A stretch of 12,287 nucleotides of DNA from Oscillospiraceae bacterium (GTDB lineage: Bacteria; Bacillota_A; Clostridia; Oscillospirales; Oscillospiraceae), in the NCBI GenBank assembly GCA_017456105.1, contig JAFTKA010000021.1:1-12287 (forward strand), read 5' to 3'. Numbering within the stretch: position 1 is the stretch's first letter; each line of letters starts with the position of its first letter. This document shows positions 5,604-11,982 of the stretch, piece after piece. Both the position numbers and the translations under genes were made by a program. The notes beneath the pieces were generated by a model. The model was not told the DNA's origin. It did not search any database and saw only the letters and a program-made list of their open reading frames with translations.

Positions 5604-5825
5604 TGTAGGGCGGGGGTTTGCTCCCACCGGACGGAGCGATTCGCGAATCACCCCGGTAAAACGACGGTAGGGAATGCATTTATGCATTCCGTTTTGCGGA
5701 GCAGATCAATCCGCTCCCTACATATTCTATTGGACATCGCAGAGCAGCGATACCGAGCGGGGCGATAAACGATCAGATCAGGACTTTGCACGCATTGTCC
5801 GCCGCGACTGGCGGCCCGCCCTACA
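5604..5825. mobile_element. Composite MITE-like element with 11-bp terminal inverted repeats
   Basis: TGTAGGGCGGG at 5604-5614 is the exact reverse complement of CCCGCCCTACA at 5815-5825. The 222-bp interval contains a GATTC-GC-GAATC hairpin (5638-5649), copy 3 of the two-hairpin repeat (5667-5722) and the first unit of a ~104-bp tandem duplication. No coding sequence is credible inside. The A/T-rich flanks (AATTA to the left, AATTC to the right) are similar but not an exact target duplication. It may be a nested accumulation of short repeats instead of one element. Confidence 0.55.
5667..5722. repeat. Two-hairpin interspersed repeat, copy 3
   Basis: This has the same plan as copy 2: GTAG/CTAC outer stem, GGAATGCAT/ATGCATTCC hairpin, GTTTTGC linker, and a second hairpin GGAGCAGAT/ATCCGCTCC with one unpaired position. 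It differs from copy 2 by a single internal base. It is nested inside the composite repeat region. Confidence 0.85.
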
Positions 5826-5920
5826 AATTCTGTCGATCATCACCATAGGAACGATACCGAGCTGAAAGACAAACGATGAAATCAGCACCCTGTACGCATT
5901 GTCCGCGGGCACAGCCCGCC
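5718..5920. repeat. Tandem duplication of a ~104-bp spacer unit
   Basis: Two degenerate copies run from CTACA at 5718 and at 5821. Shared landmarks sit 103-104 bp apart: CGATACCGAGC (5748 and 5852), an AAACGAT-A-ATCAG block, and CGCATTGTCCGC (5791 and 5895). Each ends in a GC-rich hairpin, for example GCGGGC-ACA-GCCCGC at 5905-5919. A fainter third beginning (ATAAATTTGTCGA) follows at 5925. Confidence 0.7.
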
Positions 5921-5925
5921 GTTCA

Positions 5926-6240
5926 TAAATTTGTCGAATTTTGTTTTCAATTTCGCTATTGCCTGTTCAAAACCTGCCCTTATGATAAAAACAGAAAGGC
6001 GGCGGAAGCCGTAACCGTGCCTTTCTTCGCAAAAACCATTTTCTACCTCTCTTCTTTTTTATTCCCCAAAGGAAGGCCGCACCCCAGGGTGCGGCCTTCC
6101 ACCGTTACAGAAACGCCGGAAGAAAATGGAAACCCGTTTTCCCTTTGAAAACACTGCACAAAACCTCTGTTAAAATCCATAAAAATGGCGTGTCGAAATT
6201 GGTATAAACGTCGAAAATTTTGCTTTACGACGAAAAAAGA
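5926..6240. other. Gene-free leader region upstream of the ABC importer
   Basis: No credible coding sequence is found in this ~315-bp stretch. It holds a possible stem AGAAAGGC/GCCTTTCT (5993-6000/6019-6026) enclosing GGC-GGAA-GCC, a stronger hairpin at 6071-6100, and a LacI-operator-like sequence GGAAACCCGTTTTCC at 6128-6142. The rest is A/T-rich. I see no tRNA and cannot assign it to a known riboswitch class. Confidence 0.6.
6071..6100. other. Perfect 13-bp GC-rich hairpin
   Basis: GGAAGGCCGCACC pairs with GGTGCGGCCTTCC around a CCAG loop. Neither side has a strong T run: the minus strand has TTTGGGG and then AATAAAAAAG, the plus strand ACCGTT. It is terminator-like but no gene ends here. 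It may shield the importer promoter from upstream transcription or stop antisense transcripts. Confidence 0.55.
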
Positions 6241-6269
6241 TTGCAAATCCTATTTTATTGCGTTATACT
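6241..6269 (+). promoter_or_regulatory. Promoter of the ABC importer operon
   Basis: TTGCAA (6241-6246) is separated by 17 bp from TATACT (6264-6269). The -10 matches consensus at five of six positions and the -35 at four. The start is expected near 6276, immediately before a perfect palindrome, which fits repressor control. Confidence 0.75.
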
Positions 6270-6279
6270 TAACACAGAA

Positions 6280-6301
6280 AGTATGGAAACGTTTCCATAC
6301 T
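6280..6301. promoter_or_regulatory. LacI-family operator, perfect 22-bp palindrome
   Basis: The half-site AGTATGGAAAC is followed directly by its reverse complement, giving a centre AACGTT typical of LacI-family operators. It lies 10 bp downstream of the -10, over or just after the start site, so binding would block initiation. The obvious candidate repressor is the LacI-family protein encoded at 9618-10625. The core GGAAACGTTTCC also resembles a CcpA cre site, so catabolite control is an alternative. Confidence 0.85.
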
Positions 6302-6334
6302 AAAAAACGAAAACAAATTTTAGGAGGAAAAATC

Positions 6335-7672
6335 ATGAAAAAGATCATCGCACTGTTGCTGGCTGTCATGATGGTTATCGGCCTGTTCGCTGCTTGTGGC
6401 GGCGGCGAGACCACTCCCGACACCACCCCCGACGCTACCGGCGACAACACTGAAGTGAAGGGTTCTGTTTACTACCTGAACTTCAAGCCCGAGGCCGATC
6501 AGGCATGGCAGGATCTGGCCAAGACCTACACCGAGAAGACCGGTGTTGAGGTTAAGGTCGTTACCGCCGCTTCCGGCGACTACGACAAGACCCTGACTGC
6601 TCAGATGGGCAAGTCCGGTGCTCCCACCCTGTTCAACTGCGGCAACGCTTCCGCTCTGCTGAACTGGGATGAGTACTGCCTGGATCTGACCGACGCTGAC
6701 TTCGTTGGCGAGCTGACCACCAAAGACTTTAACCTGTACAACGCTGATGGCGAGCTGAAGGCTGTTGGCTACTGCTACGAGACCTTCGGCATCATCGTAA
6801 ACAAGGCTCTGCTGAAGCAGGCTGGCTACGAGATCACCGACATCAAGGACTTCGCTTCCCTGAAGACCATCGCTGAGGACATTCACGCTCGTGCTGCTGA
6901 GCTGGGCTTTGATGCCTTCTCCTCTGCCGGTCTGGACGGCTCCTCTTCCTGGAGATTCTCCGGCCACCTGGCTAATATGCCCCTGTTCTACCAGTTCCGT
7001 GATGACGGCGTAACTGTACAGCCCGCTACCATCACCAACAAGTACCTGGAGAACTTCAAGAACATTTGGGACCTGTATATCAACAACTCCGCTGCTGACA
7101 AGGCAACCCTGACCACCTCCACCGGCGACGCTTCCGTGGAAGAGTTCGGCACCGGCAAGGCTGTGTTCTATCAGAACGGCACTTGGGAGTTCGACAAGCT
7201 GACCGGCACCGCTGAGGGTCAGTACGGCCTGAAGACCGAAGACCTGCAGATGATCCCCATCTACTGCGGCGTTGAGGGTGAAGAGAAGGCTGCTCTGTGC
7301 TCCGGCACTGAGAACTGCTGGGCTGTAAACGCCAAGGCAGACGAGGCTGACATCAAGGCTACCCTGGACTTCATCAACTGGGTTGTAACCTCTGAGGAAG
7401 GCACTGCTATGATGATGCAGCAGTTCGGTGCTATCCCCTTCAAGAAGGCTCCCGCTTCCACCAACACCTTTGTTGAGGACGGCAATGCTCTGCTGGCCGA
7501 CGGCAACTACGCTGTTACCTGGGCATTCAACCACACTCCCAATGTTGACAGCTGGAGAGCCGGCGTTGTTACCGCCCTGGCTGCTTACTCTGCTGGCACC
7601 GGCGAGTGGGCTGCTGTTGAGCAGGCATTCGTTGACGGCTGGGCAATCGAGTACCAGACTGTAAACGGCTAA
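6335..7672 (+). CDS. Carbohydrate ABC transporter substrate-binding lipoprotein
   Basis: This 445-residue family 1-type extracellular binding protein is tethered to the outer face of the membrane and delivers a ligand to the permeases encoded next to it. ATG 6335 is preceded by TAGGAGGA; in-frame codons further upstream run back through the operator and promoter and are not coding. The signal peptide MKKIIALLLAVMMVIGLFAAC ends in a lipobox with the lipidated Cys21, then a Gly/Thr/Asp-rich linker (about 22-45) and the mature domain. Typical features include D-Y-D-K-T-L-T-A-Q-M near residue 80, a V-G-Y-C-Y-E-T-F-G-I-I-V-N-K-A-L-L segment, and a C-terminal domain with F-I-N-W-V-V-T-S-E-E-G. Codon bias is extreme (GCT, CTG, AAC, TCC), implying abundant product. 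The sugar cannot be deduced. Confidence 0.93.
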   Translation: MKKIIALLLAVMMVIGLFAACGGGETTPDTTPDATGDNTEVKGSVYYLNFKPEADQAWQDLAKTYTEKTGVEVKVVTAASGDYDKTLTAQMGKSGAPTLFNCGNASALLNWDEYCLDLTDADFVGELTTKDFNLYNADGELKAVGYCYETFGIIVNKALLKQAGYEITDIKDFASLKTIAEDIHARAAELGFDAFSSAGLDGSSSWRFSGHLANMPLFYQFRDDGVTVQPATITNKYLENFKNIWDLYINNSAADKATLTTSTGDASVEEFGTGKAVFYQNGTWEFDKLTGTAEGQYGLKTEDLQMIPIYCGVEGEEKAALCSGTENCWAVNAKADEADIKATLDFINWVVTSEEGTAMMMQQFGAIPFKKAPASTNTFVEDGNALLADGNYAVTWAFNHTPNVDSWRAGVVTALAAYSAGTGEWAAVEQAFVDGWAIEYQTVNG

Positions 7673-7685
7673 TATTTCCAAGCAA

Positions 7686-7713
7686 TGTGGGGTGGGCTTT
7701 CGCCCACCCCACA
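7686..7713 (+). terminator. Intercistronic stem-loop after the binding-protein gene
   Basis: A perfect 12-bp stem, TGTGGGGTGGGC/GCCCACCCCACA, has a TTTC loop and starts 14 bases after the stop. The following sequence (TCTTAATC) is a poor T run, so it probably attenuates or stabilises the upstream mRNA 3' end instead of fully terminating. Confidence 0.7.
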
Positions 7714-7724
7714 TCTTAATCATA

Positions 7725-7771
7725 CTGTATAGTGCAAAGCCGTATGCCCTTAACAGTTTTGCACTGTGCAG
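7725..7771 (+). other. Second intercistronic hairpin before the permease genes
   Basis: CTGTATAGTGCAAA (7725-7738) can pair with TTTGCACTGTGCAG (7758-7771) over 14 positions, counting two G-U pairs in RNA, around a 19-base loop. With the stem at 7686-7713 it forms a tandem structure between the binding-protein and permease genes. Confidence 0.55.
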
Positions 7772-7805
7772 CATTAAAATTCCCCGGAAAGAGAGGACAC
7801 TTGTT

Positions 7806-8720
7806 TTGAAGAAGAGAAGAGCAAGCCGCAGTGCAACCAACTCAAGCTTGATCCGCCGCCCCATCAAGCGGTGGTTCCCGGTGTTTGTGCTGCCCACCTT
7901 TTTGTGCTTCTGTATCGGCTTTATTTGGCCCTTTATCCATGGCATTTACCTGTCCTTCTGTAATTTTAACATTCCGAAGGACGCCCAGTTCGTCGGCTTT
8001 GAAAACTATACCAAAGTATTTCGGGATCAGGGTTTCCGGAATGCTTTTATGAACACCGCCAGCTTTGCGGTGGTTTCCATTATCTTGATCAATGTGGTAG
8101 CCTTTGCCATCGCCTATGCCCTGACCCAGAAGATGAAAGGCTCCAATCTGTTCCGCACCGTGTTCTTTATGCCCAACCTGATCGGCGGCGTGGTGCTGGG
8201 CTTTATCTGGAGCATTTTGATCGACTACGTACTGACCAAAATGGGTGCCGCCCAGCTGATCCTGAACTCCGGTGCAGGCTTCTGGGGCTTGGTAATCCTG
8301 GTTGCCTGGCAGCAGATCGGTTATATGATGATCATCTATATTGCCGGCCTGCAAGCGGTGCCTGAGGATATGCTGGAGGCCGCAAGGATCGACGGTGCCG
8401 GCCGTTGGAAGACGCTGATGAAGGTAACCATTCCCAATGTGATGCCCTCCATCACCATCTGCACCTTCCTGACCCTGACCAACTCCTTTAAGATGTTCGA
8501 CCAGAACCTGGCCCTGACCGGAGGTCTGCCTCAGATCATTGAGAACGGTGCCAAGGTCAATAAGACCGAGCTGCTGGCACTGAACATTTACTCCACCTAT
8601 CAGATCAACAAGAATTGGCACGGCGTAGCCCAGGCCAAGGCAGTGATCTTCTTTATCCTCGTGGCGGTGCTGGCTCTGGCCCAGCAAGCGGCAACCCGGA
8701 GAAAGGAGGTGCAGCAGTAA
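7806..8720 (+). CDS. Carbohydrate ABC transporter permease (first, MalF-like)
   Basis: This 304-residue inner-membrane permease subunit forms the translocation channel with the next gene's product. The TTG at 7806 is chosen as start: AGAGAGGA lies 8 bases upstream and the protein then begins MKKRRASRS, a normal basic cytoplasmic N-terminus. Extending further upstream would translate the intercistronic hairpins. Hydrophobic segments are seen at about 24-46, 82-106, 117-140, 158-182, 211-230 and 276-293. The cytoplasmic EAA loop that docks the ATPase is E-A-A-R-I-D-G-A-G-R-W-K-T-L-M-K-V-T-I-P (191-210). It ends in TAATG, overlapping the second permease's start by one base, so the two are translationally coupled. 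Confidence 0.92.
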   Translation: MKKRRASRSATNSSLIRRPIKRWFPVFVLPTFLCFCIGFIWPFIHGIYLSFCNFNIPKDAQFVGFENYTKVFRDQGFRNAFMNTASFAVVSIILINVVAFAIAYALTQKMKGSNLFRTVFFMPNLIGGVVLGFIWSILIDYVLTKMGAAQLILNSGAGFWGLVILVAWQQIGYMMIIYIAGLQAVPEDMLEAARIDGAGRWKTLMKVTIPNVMPSITICTFLTLTNSFKMFDQNLALTGGLPQIIENGAKVNKTELLALNIYSTYQINKNWHGVAQAKAVIFFILVAVLALAQQAATRRKEVQQ

Positions 8721-9562
8721 TGAAAAAGAATAGAATCGGTTCTTATGCGTTGACTGTTGTATTTTCCGTTATTTGCCTTATTTGGCTGATCCCGATCCTT
8801 TTGGTGGTGCTGAACTCCTTTAAGACCAACGGTGCCATCAACCTGGACGTGTTCTCCCTTCCTGTAAAGGAAGCCTTTGCCGGCATCAGCAACTACGTCA
8901 AGGGCTTGACCTTTGGCAACTACCCCCTGCTGAAGTCCGCTGGATACAGTGCCTTCATTACGATCTCTTCCACAGCACTGATCCTGCTGTGCTGCTCCAT
9001 GACCGCTTGGTACATCGCCCGGGTAGGCAGTGCGGCCTCCAAGATCTTCTACTATCTGTGCCTGTTCTCCATGATCGTGCCCTTCCAGATGGTGATGTTC
9101 ACCCTGTCCAGCACAGCGGACAATCTGGGCTTGAATACCCCCTGGACGATCCCTGTTGTATACCTAGGCTTTGGTGCAGGCCTTGCGATCTTTATGTTCG
9201 TGGGCTTTATCAAGGGCTTACCCCTGGATATTGAAGAGGCGGCAGCCATTGACGGCTGTGGCCCGCTGAGAACGTATTTTAAGGTGGTTCTTCCCATGCT
9301 GAAGCCCACCATGATCTCCGTCGGCGTTTTGGAGCTGATGTGGGTATGGAATGACTATCTGCTTCCTTACCTGGTGCTGGACCTGACGGAATACCGTACC
9401 ATTCCCATTCATGTGCAGTATCTGAAGGGCAGCTACGGCACAGTTGACCTGGGTGCAATGATGGCAATCATCTTCATTGCGATCCTGCCTATTATTATCG
9501 TGTATCTGTTCTGTCAGAAGCACATTATCAAGGGCGTTGCCGCAGGTGCGGTGAAAGGCTAA
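8720..9562 (+). CDS. Carbohydrate ABC transporter permease (second, MalG-like)
   Basis: This is the second integral membrane subunit of the importer, 280 residues, the usual size for the MalG-type partner. ATG 8720 overlaps the stop of the first permease and has AAAGGAGGT nine bases upstream. The N-terminus (MKKNRIGSYALTVVF) leads into a first membrane segment at about 9-31, with further segments near 76-98, 109-130, 142-165, 195-212 and 245-265. The EAA loop is E-E-A-A-A-I-D-G-C-G-P-L-R-T-Y-F-K-V-V-L-P (172-192). No ABC ATPase gene follows. Importers of this class in Firmicutes commonly share an MsmX-type ATPase encoded elsewhere, which is the likely situation here. A hairpin with a short T run follows the stop. 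Confidence 0.93.
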   Translation: MKKNRIGSYALTVVFSVICLIWLIPILLVVLNSFKTNGAINLDVFSLPVKEAFAGISNYVKGLTFGNYPLLKSAGYSAFITISSTALILLCCSMTAWYIARVGSAASKIFYYLCLFSMIVPFQMVMFTLSSTADNLGLNTPWTIPVVYLGFGAGLAIFMFVGFIKGLPLDIEEAAAIDGCGPLRTYFKVVLPMLKPTMISVGVLELMWVWNDYLLPYLVLDLTEYRTIPIHVQYLKGSYGTVDLGAMMAIIFIAILPIIIVYLFCQKHIIKGVAAGAVKG

Positions 9563-9570
9563 ATTTGTTT

Positions 9571-9602
9571 GTGGGACGGCAAGTTCTGCCGTCCCACTTT
9601 TC
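9571..9602 (+). terminator. Terminator between the permease and lacI-type genes
   Basis: A perfect 11-bp stem, GTGGGACGGCA/TGCCGTCCCAC, has a 5-base loop and is followed by TTTTCT. It lies only 15 bases before the next start codon and close to its SD. Termination may be partial, so that the repressor is made at a low level by read-through; no separate promoter is apparent in the 55-bp gap. Confidence 0.75.
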
Positions 9603-9617
9603 TAAAGGAGCACTGTT

Positions 9618-10625
9618 ATGACGATTAAAGACATATCGGCTCAAACGGGCTATTCCGTCGGTACGGTCTCCCGGGTGCTGAACCACCAGCCAAACGTCAG
9701 CGAAAAGGCCCGCAAGGCCATTTTGGAGGCGGCGGAGGCGGTGGGATTTCAGTTGAACGCCAATGCCAAGCAACTGAAGCAACAGCGGCCCACCTCCCTT
9801 CTGGCGGTGGTAAAGGGTACGTCCAACGAACTGTTTGCGGGCCTCATCGAGGCTATGCAGGCAAAAATGCAGAGCCTGCCGTATCCGCTGATCGTGGACT
9901 ATATCGACGAGGATGCGGACGAAGTTCAGCGTGGCGTGCAGCTGTGTCGGGAGAAAAAACCTTTGGGCATCTTTTTTCTGGGCGGCAACGCGGAGAGCTT
10001 CCAAAGAGATTTTGCACAGATCGATGTACCCTGCGTACTGGTAACCGGCGATGCGGCCGGGTTGCAGATGGAGGGGCTGTCCAGCGTTACCACCGACGAT
10101 AAGCAGGTGGGCTTCCTGGCGGTGGAGCATCTGGTAAAACTGGGTCATAAGAAGATCGTTGTGATCGGCGGTAACCGGGAACAATCCGATATTGCCCGGC
10201 TGCGGTACGAGGGAAGTCTGCAGGCTTTTAAAAAGGAAAATATCGCCTTTGATCCTGCTGAGGATTATTGTACCGGACGTTTCTCCTTTGAAGACGGCTA
10301 TCAGGCGGTGGAGGAGCTGCTGGCAAAAGGCCGGAAGTTTACAGCTGTGTTTGCCATGGCGGACGTTATGGCCATCGGTGCGATCCGGGCTTTGAAGGAT
10401 CACGGACTGCGAGTGCCGGAGGATATCTCCGTAGTGGGCGTGGACGGCCTGAATATCGGTAAGTATACTGTCCCCAAGCTGGCTACCGTGCGGCAGTCGA
10501 TGGAGGAACTGGCGGACCGCAGTATTCAAATGCTGGGCAGTCAGATCGAAGGCAGGGCAGGCACGATGCACGTAACGATCCTGCCTGTTGTAGACGGGAA
10601 CGAAAGTGCCATTACCTATCAATAA
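9618..10625 (+). CDS. LacI-family transcriptional repressor
   Basis: This 335-residue regulator has an N-terminal LacI helix-turn-helix (MTIKDISAQTGYSVGTVSRVLN, about 1-22, extending to VGF at 43) and a hinge region with N-A-x-A-K-Q-L (about 47-54). A periplasmic-binding-protein-like ligand and dimerisation domain follows, containing G-I-F-F-L-G-G, V-T-T-D-D, V-E-H-L-x-x-L-G-H-K-K-I, A-V-F-A-M-A-D and the usual VPEDISVVGVDG block. The SD AAAGGAG lies seven bases before the ATG. It follows the transporter genes on the same strand, so it most likely senses the imported sugar or a derivative and represses the operon through the palindrome at 6280-6301. Its position at the 3' end of the unit would also make it autoregulated by read-through. 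The ligand is unknown. Confidence 0.93.
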   Translation: MTIKDISAQTGYSVGTVSRVLNHQPNVSEKARKAILEAAEAVGFQLNANAKQLKQQRPTSLLAVVKGTSNELFAGLIEAMQAKMQSLPYPLIVDYIDEDADEVQRGVQLCREKKPLGIFFLGGNAESFQRDFAQIDVPCVLVTGDAAGLQMEGLSSVTTDDKQVGFLAVEHLVKLGHKKIVVIGGNREQSDIARLRYEGSLQAFKKENIAFDPAEDYCTGRFSFEDGYQAVEELLAKGRKFTAVFAMADVMAIGAIRALKDHGLRVPEDISVVGVDGLNIGKYTVPKLATVRQSMEELADRSIQMLGSQIEGRAGTMHVTILPVVDGNESAITYQ

Positions 10626-10626
10626 C

Positions 10627-10660
10627 AAAACGGACTGTCAACGACAGTCCGTTTTATTTT
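10627..10660. terminator. Bidirectional terminator between lacI-type and pseudouridine synthase genes
   Basis: A perfect 13-bp stem, AAAACGGACTGTC/GACAGTCCGTTTT, has a 3-base loop and is followed by TATTTT on the plus strand. On the minus strand it ends in GTTTTGTT. It begins one base after the LacI-family stop. The minus-strand gene's stop codon at 10638-10640 lies inside the stem and loop. Confidence 0.9.
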
Positions 10661-11516
10661 GAAAAAAAGTGTCCAGTTGGGATTTTAGCACCAGAGCTTC
10701 GCCCGTAATTGGGTGGATCAGCTCCAGCTTCTTTGCACAAAGCAGCTGTGTTGCGATTCCTTTTTTTCGGGAGAACGCCAAAGCTTCTTCTGTTCCGTAC
10801 TGGGGGTCGCCCAAAATCGGACAGCCAAGATAGGCACAGTGGACGCGTAATTGGTGGGTGCGGCCGGTAACCGGCTGCAGGGCCACTCGGGTGCAGTTTT
10901 CTGCGGATTCCAGGACCTGATAGCGGGTCAGACTGGGCTTGCCATCGGGCCGCACTTCCCGTAATAAACTGGGCAGCGGTTTCCGGGCGATGGGGGCGTC
11001 GATTGTGCCGGCATTTTCCGGGAATGTGCCAAATACCACCGCGTGGTAGGTCTTCTGCACCGGCACTTTTTGTAACAGTGCGTGGATATGGGCATTCTTG
11101 GCAAGCAGGACAATACCGAAGGTATCCCGATCCAGCCGGGTCAGCGGGTGGAAGGCAGAATCCTGCCCGGATTTTTGATAATAGCCCAGCACACGGTTGG
11201 CCAGCGTGCCTGTAAACTGGGAACGGGAGGGGTGGATCAGCATACCGGCGGGTTTGTCCACCGCCAGCAGATGCTCGTCTTCATATAAAATCGTAATGGG
11301 TGTGTCCTCGGCAGGAAACAGGGGCGTTTCTTCCTCCAAAGGAACGGAAATCACGTCTCCCGGCGAGATCTGAAAATCTGCGTGCCGGGGCACACCGTTG
11401 ACAAAAAGCTTATCCTGCCATTTGAGCCTGTTCATCAGCCCCGTGGACAGCTTTAACTCCTCTTTCAGAAAAGAGGACAGCCGTCCGGCCCGGTTTGCAA
11501 TATGGGTGATCTCCAC
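10638..11516 (-). CDS. RluA-family pseudouridine synthase
   Basis: This enzyme isomerises specific uridines to pseudouridine in structured RNA, probably rRNA. The chosen GTG start at 11516 has AGGAGG six bases upstream and gives 292 aa. Starting further upstream would translate a hairpin repeat and the rplT terminator. An S4-like RNA-binding segment is recognisable at about 23-58 (L-S-T-G-L-M-N-R-L-K... F-V-N-G-V-P). The catalytic domain begins with L-Y-E-D-E-H-L-L-A-V-D-K-P-A-G-M, followed by the motif HPLTRLDRDTFG, where Asp129 is the expected catalytic residue, and the conserved P-V-T-G-R-T-H-Q-L-R-V-H block. Which of RluA, RluC or RluD it corresponds to cannot be decided. It follows rplT on the same strand. 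Its final residues (N-K-T-D-C-R) are encoded within the convergent terminator, so its exact C-terminus may be recently acquired. Confidence 0.92.
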   Translation of the reverse strand: MEITHIANRAGRLSSFLKEELKLSTGLMNRLKWQDKLFVNGVPRHADFQISPGDVISVPLEEETPLFPAEDTPITILYEDEHLLAVDKPAGMLIHPSRSQFTGTLANRVLGYYQKSGQDSAFHPLTRLDRDTFGIVLLAKNAHIHALLQKVPVQKTYHAVVFGTFPENAGTIDAPIARKPLPSLLREVRPDGKPSLTRYQVLESAENCTRVALQPVTGRTHQLRVHCAYLGCPILGDPQYGTEEALAFSRKKGIATQLLCAKKLELIHPITGEALVLKSQLDTFFQNKTDCR

Positions 11517-11538
11517 GGCGTTCCTCCTCTCCTGAATA

Positions 11539-11563
11539 TGTAGGGGCGATTCACGAATCGCCC
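11539..11563. repeat. Single-hairpin GTAGGGG-type repeat in the pseudouridine synthase leader
   Basis: TGTAG is followed by a perfect hairpin GGGCGATTC/GAATCGCCC (11544-11552/11555-11563), 9-bp arms with a 2-base loop. This is the same half-module design as the two-hairpin repeats, and the GCGATTC-type core recurs in the composite region (5636-5649). On the minus strand it sits just upstream of the SD. Confidence 0.75.
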
Positions 11564-11589
11564 GAACAGATGAAATTTGCATAGATTTA

Positions 11590-11615
11590 AGGCGTGCTGC
11601 TTTTGCAGCACGCCT
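11590..11615 (-). terminator. Terminator-like hairpin after rplT
   Basis: A perfect 11-bp stem, AGGCGTGCTGC/GCAGCACGCCT, has a 4-base loop and lies 10 bases after the rplT stop. The next bases on the minus strand are TTAAATCT, a weak U run, so partial read-through into the pseudouridine synthase gene is plausible. Confidence 0.75.
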
Positions 11616-11625
11616 AGAATGCATC

Positions 11626-11982
11626 TTACTTCAGAGCGGCCTTTGCCTGCTCGACCAGAGCGGCGAAAGCGGCGGTGTCCTGGATAGCCATTTCGGACAG
11701 GCTCTTGCGGTTCATCTCGATACCGGCCTTCTTCACACCGTTCATGAAGGTGGAGTAGTTCAGACCGTAGGGAGCGACAGCAGCGGACAGACGGGTGATC
11801 CACAGTCTGCGGTAATCACGCTTCTTCAGCTTGCGGCCGACGTATGCATAGTTGCCGGACTTCATAACGGCCTGCTTGGCCATCTTGAAGTGGGTAGATT
11901 TCGCACCCCAGTAGCCCTTAGCCAGCTTCAGGGTAGCATTTCTTCTCTTGCGCGTCATCATAGCGCCTTTGACTCTTGCCAT
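11626..11982 (-). CDS. rplT: 50S ribosomal protein L20
   Basis: L20 binds 23S rRNA early in large-subunit assembly. The product is 118 aa, the standard length, beginning [20 protein letters not shown] and containing the conserved [26 protein letters not shown] and [12 protein letters not shown] segments, then the C-terminal [14 protein letters not shown] region. SD AGGAGG lies seven bases upstream of the ATG. The rpmI reading frame runs 65 bases into this gene, so in this sequence the two genes overlap. The order infC-rpmI-rplT is the conserved ribosomal operon. In many bacteria L20 or a leader riboswitch controls it, but the leader lies outside the window. Confidence 0.97.
   Translation of the reverse strand: MARVKGAMMTRKRRNATLKLAKGYWGAKSTHFKMAKQAVMKSGNYAYVGRKLKKRDYRRLWITRLSAAVAPYGLNYSTFMNGVKKAGIEMNRKSLSEMAIQDTAAFAALVEQAKAALK

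Noticed and set aside
5604..5920. CRISPR array
   Set aside because: The repeat units are long (~104 bp), degenerate and only two in number, with internal hairpins and no constant-length unique spacers. There are no cas genes.
6071..6100. Terminator of an upstream gene
   Set aside because: The stem is perfect, but no gene on either strand ends nearby and neither flank has a convincing T run. It is listed only as a hairpin.
5674..6148. Short plus-strand frames of 63 and 90 codons in the repeat-rich spacer
   Set aside because: They are built from inverted and tandem repeats, lack SD sites and show no protein-like pattern.
6185..6334. N-terminal extension of the binding protein from ATG 6185
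   Set aside because: It would translate the promoter and operator and hide the lipoprotein signal peptide behind 50 basic residues. ATG 6335 has a strong SD.
6320..7945. Long open frame on the minus strand (541 codons) opposite the binding-protein gene
   Set aside because: It is a by-product of extreme codon bias in the sense gene, which avoids the codons that would make antisense stops. It lacks recognisable family features and a credible SD, and it runs across the operon promoter-operator side and the intercistronic hairpins.
9528..10628. Minus-strand open frame of 366 codons opposite the LacI-family gene
   Set aside because: The plus strand encodes a full LacI-family protein with every expected motif. 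The antisense frame crosses two terminators and shows low-complexity His/Gln/Leu-rich sequence.
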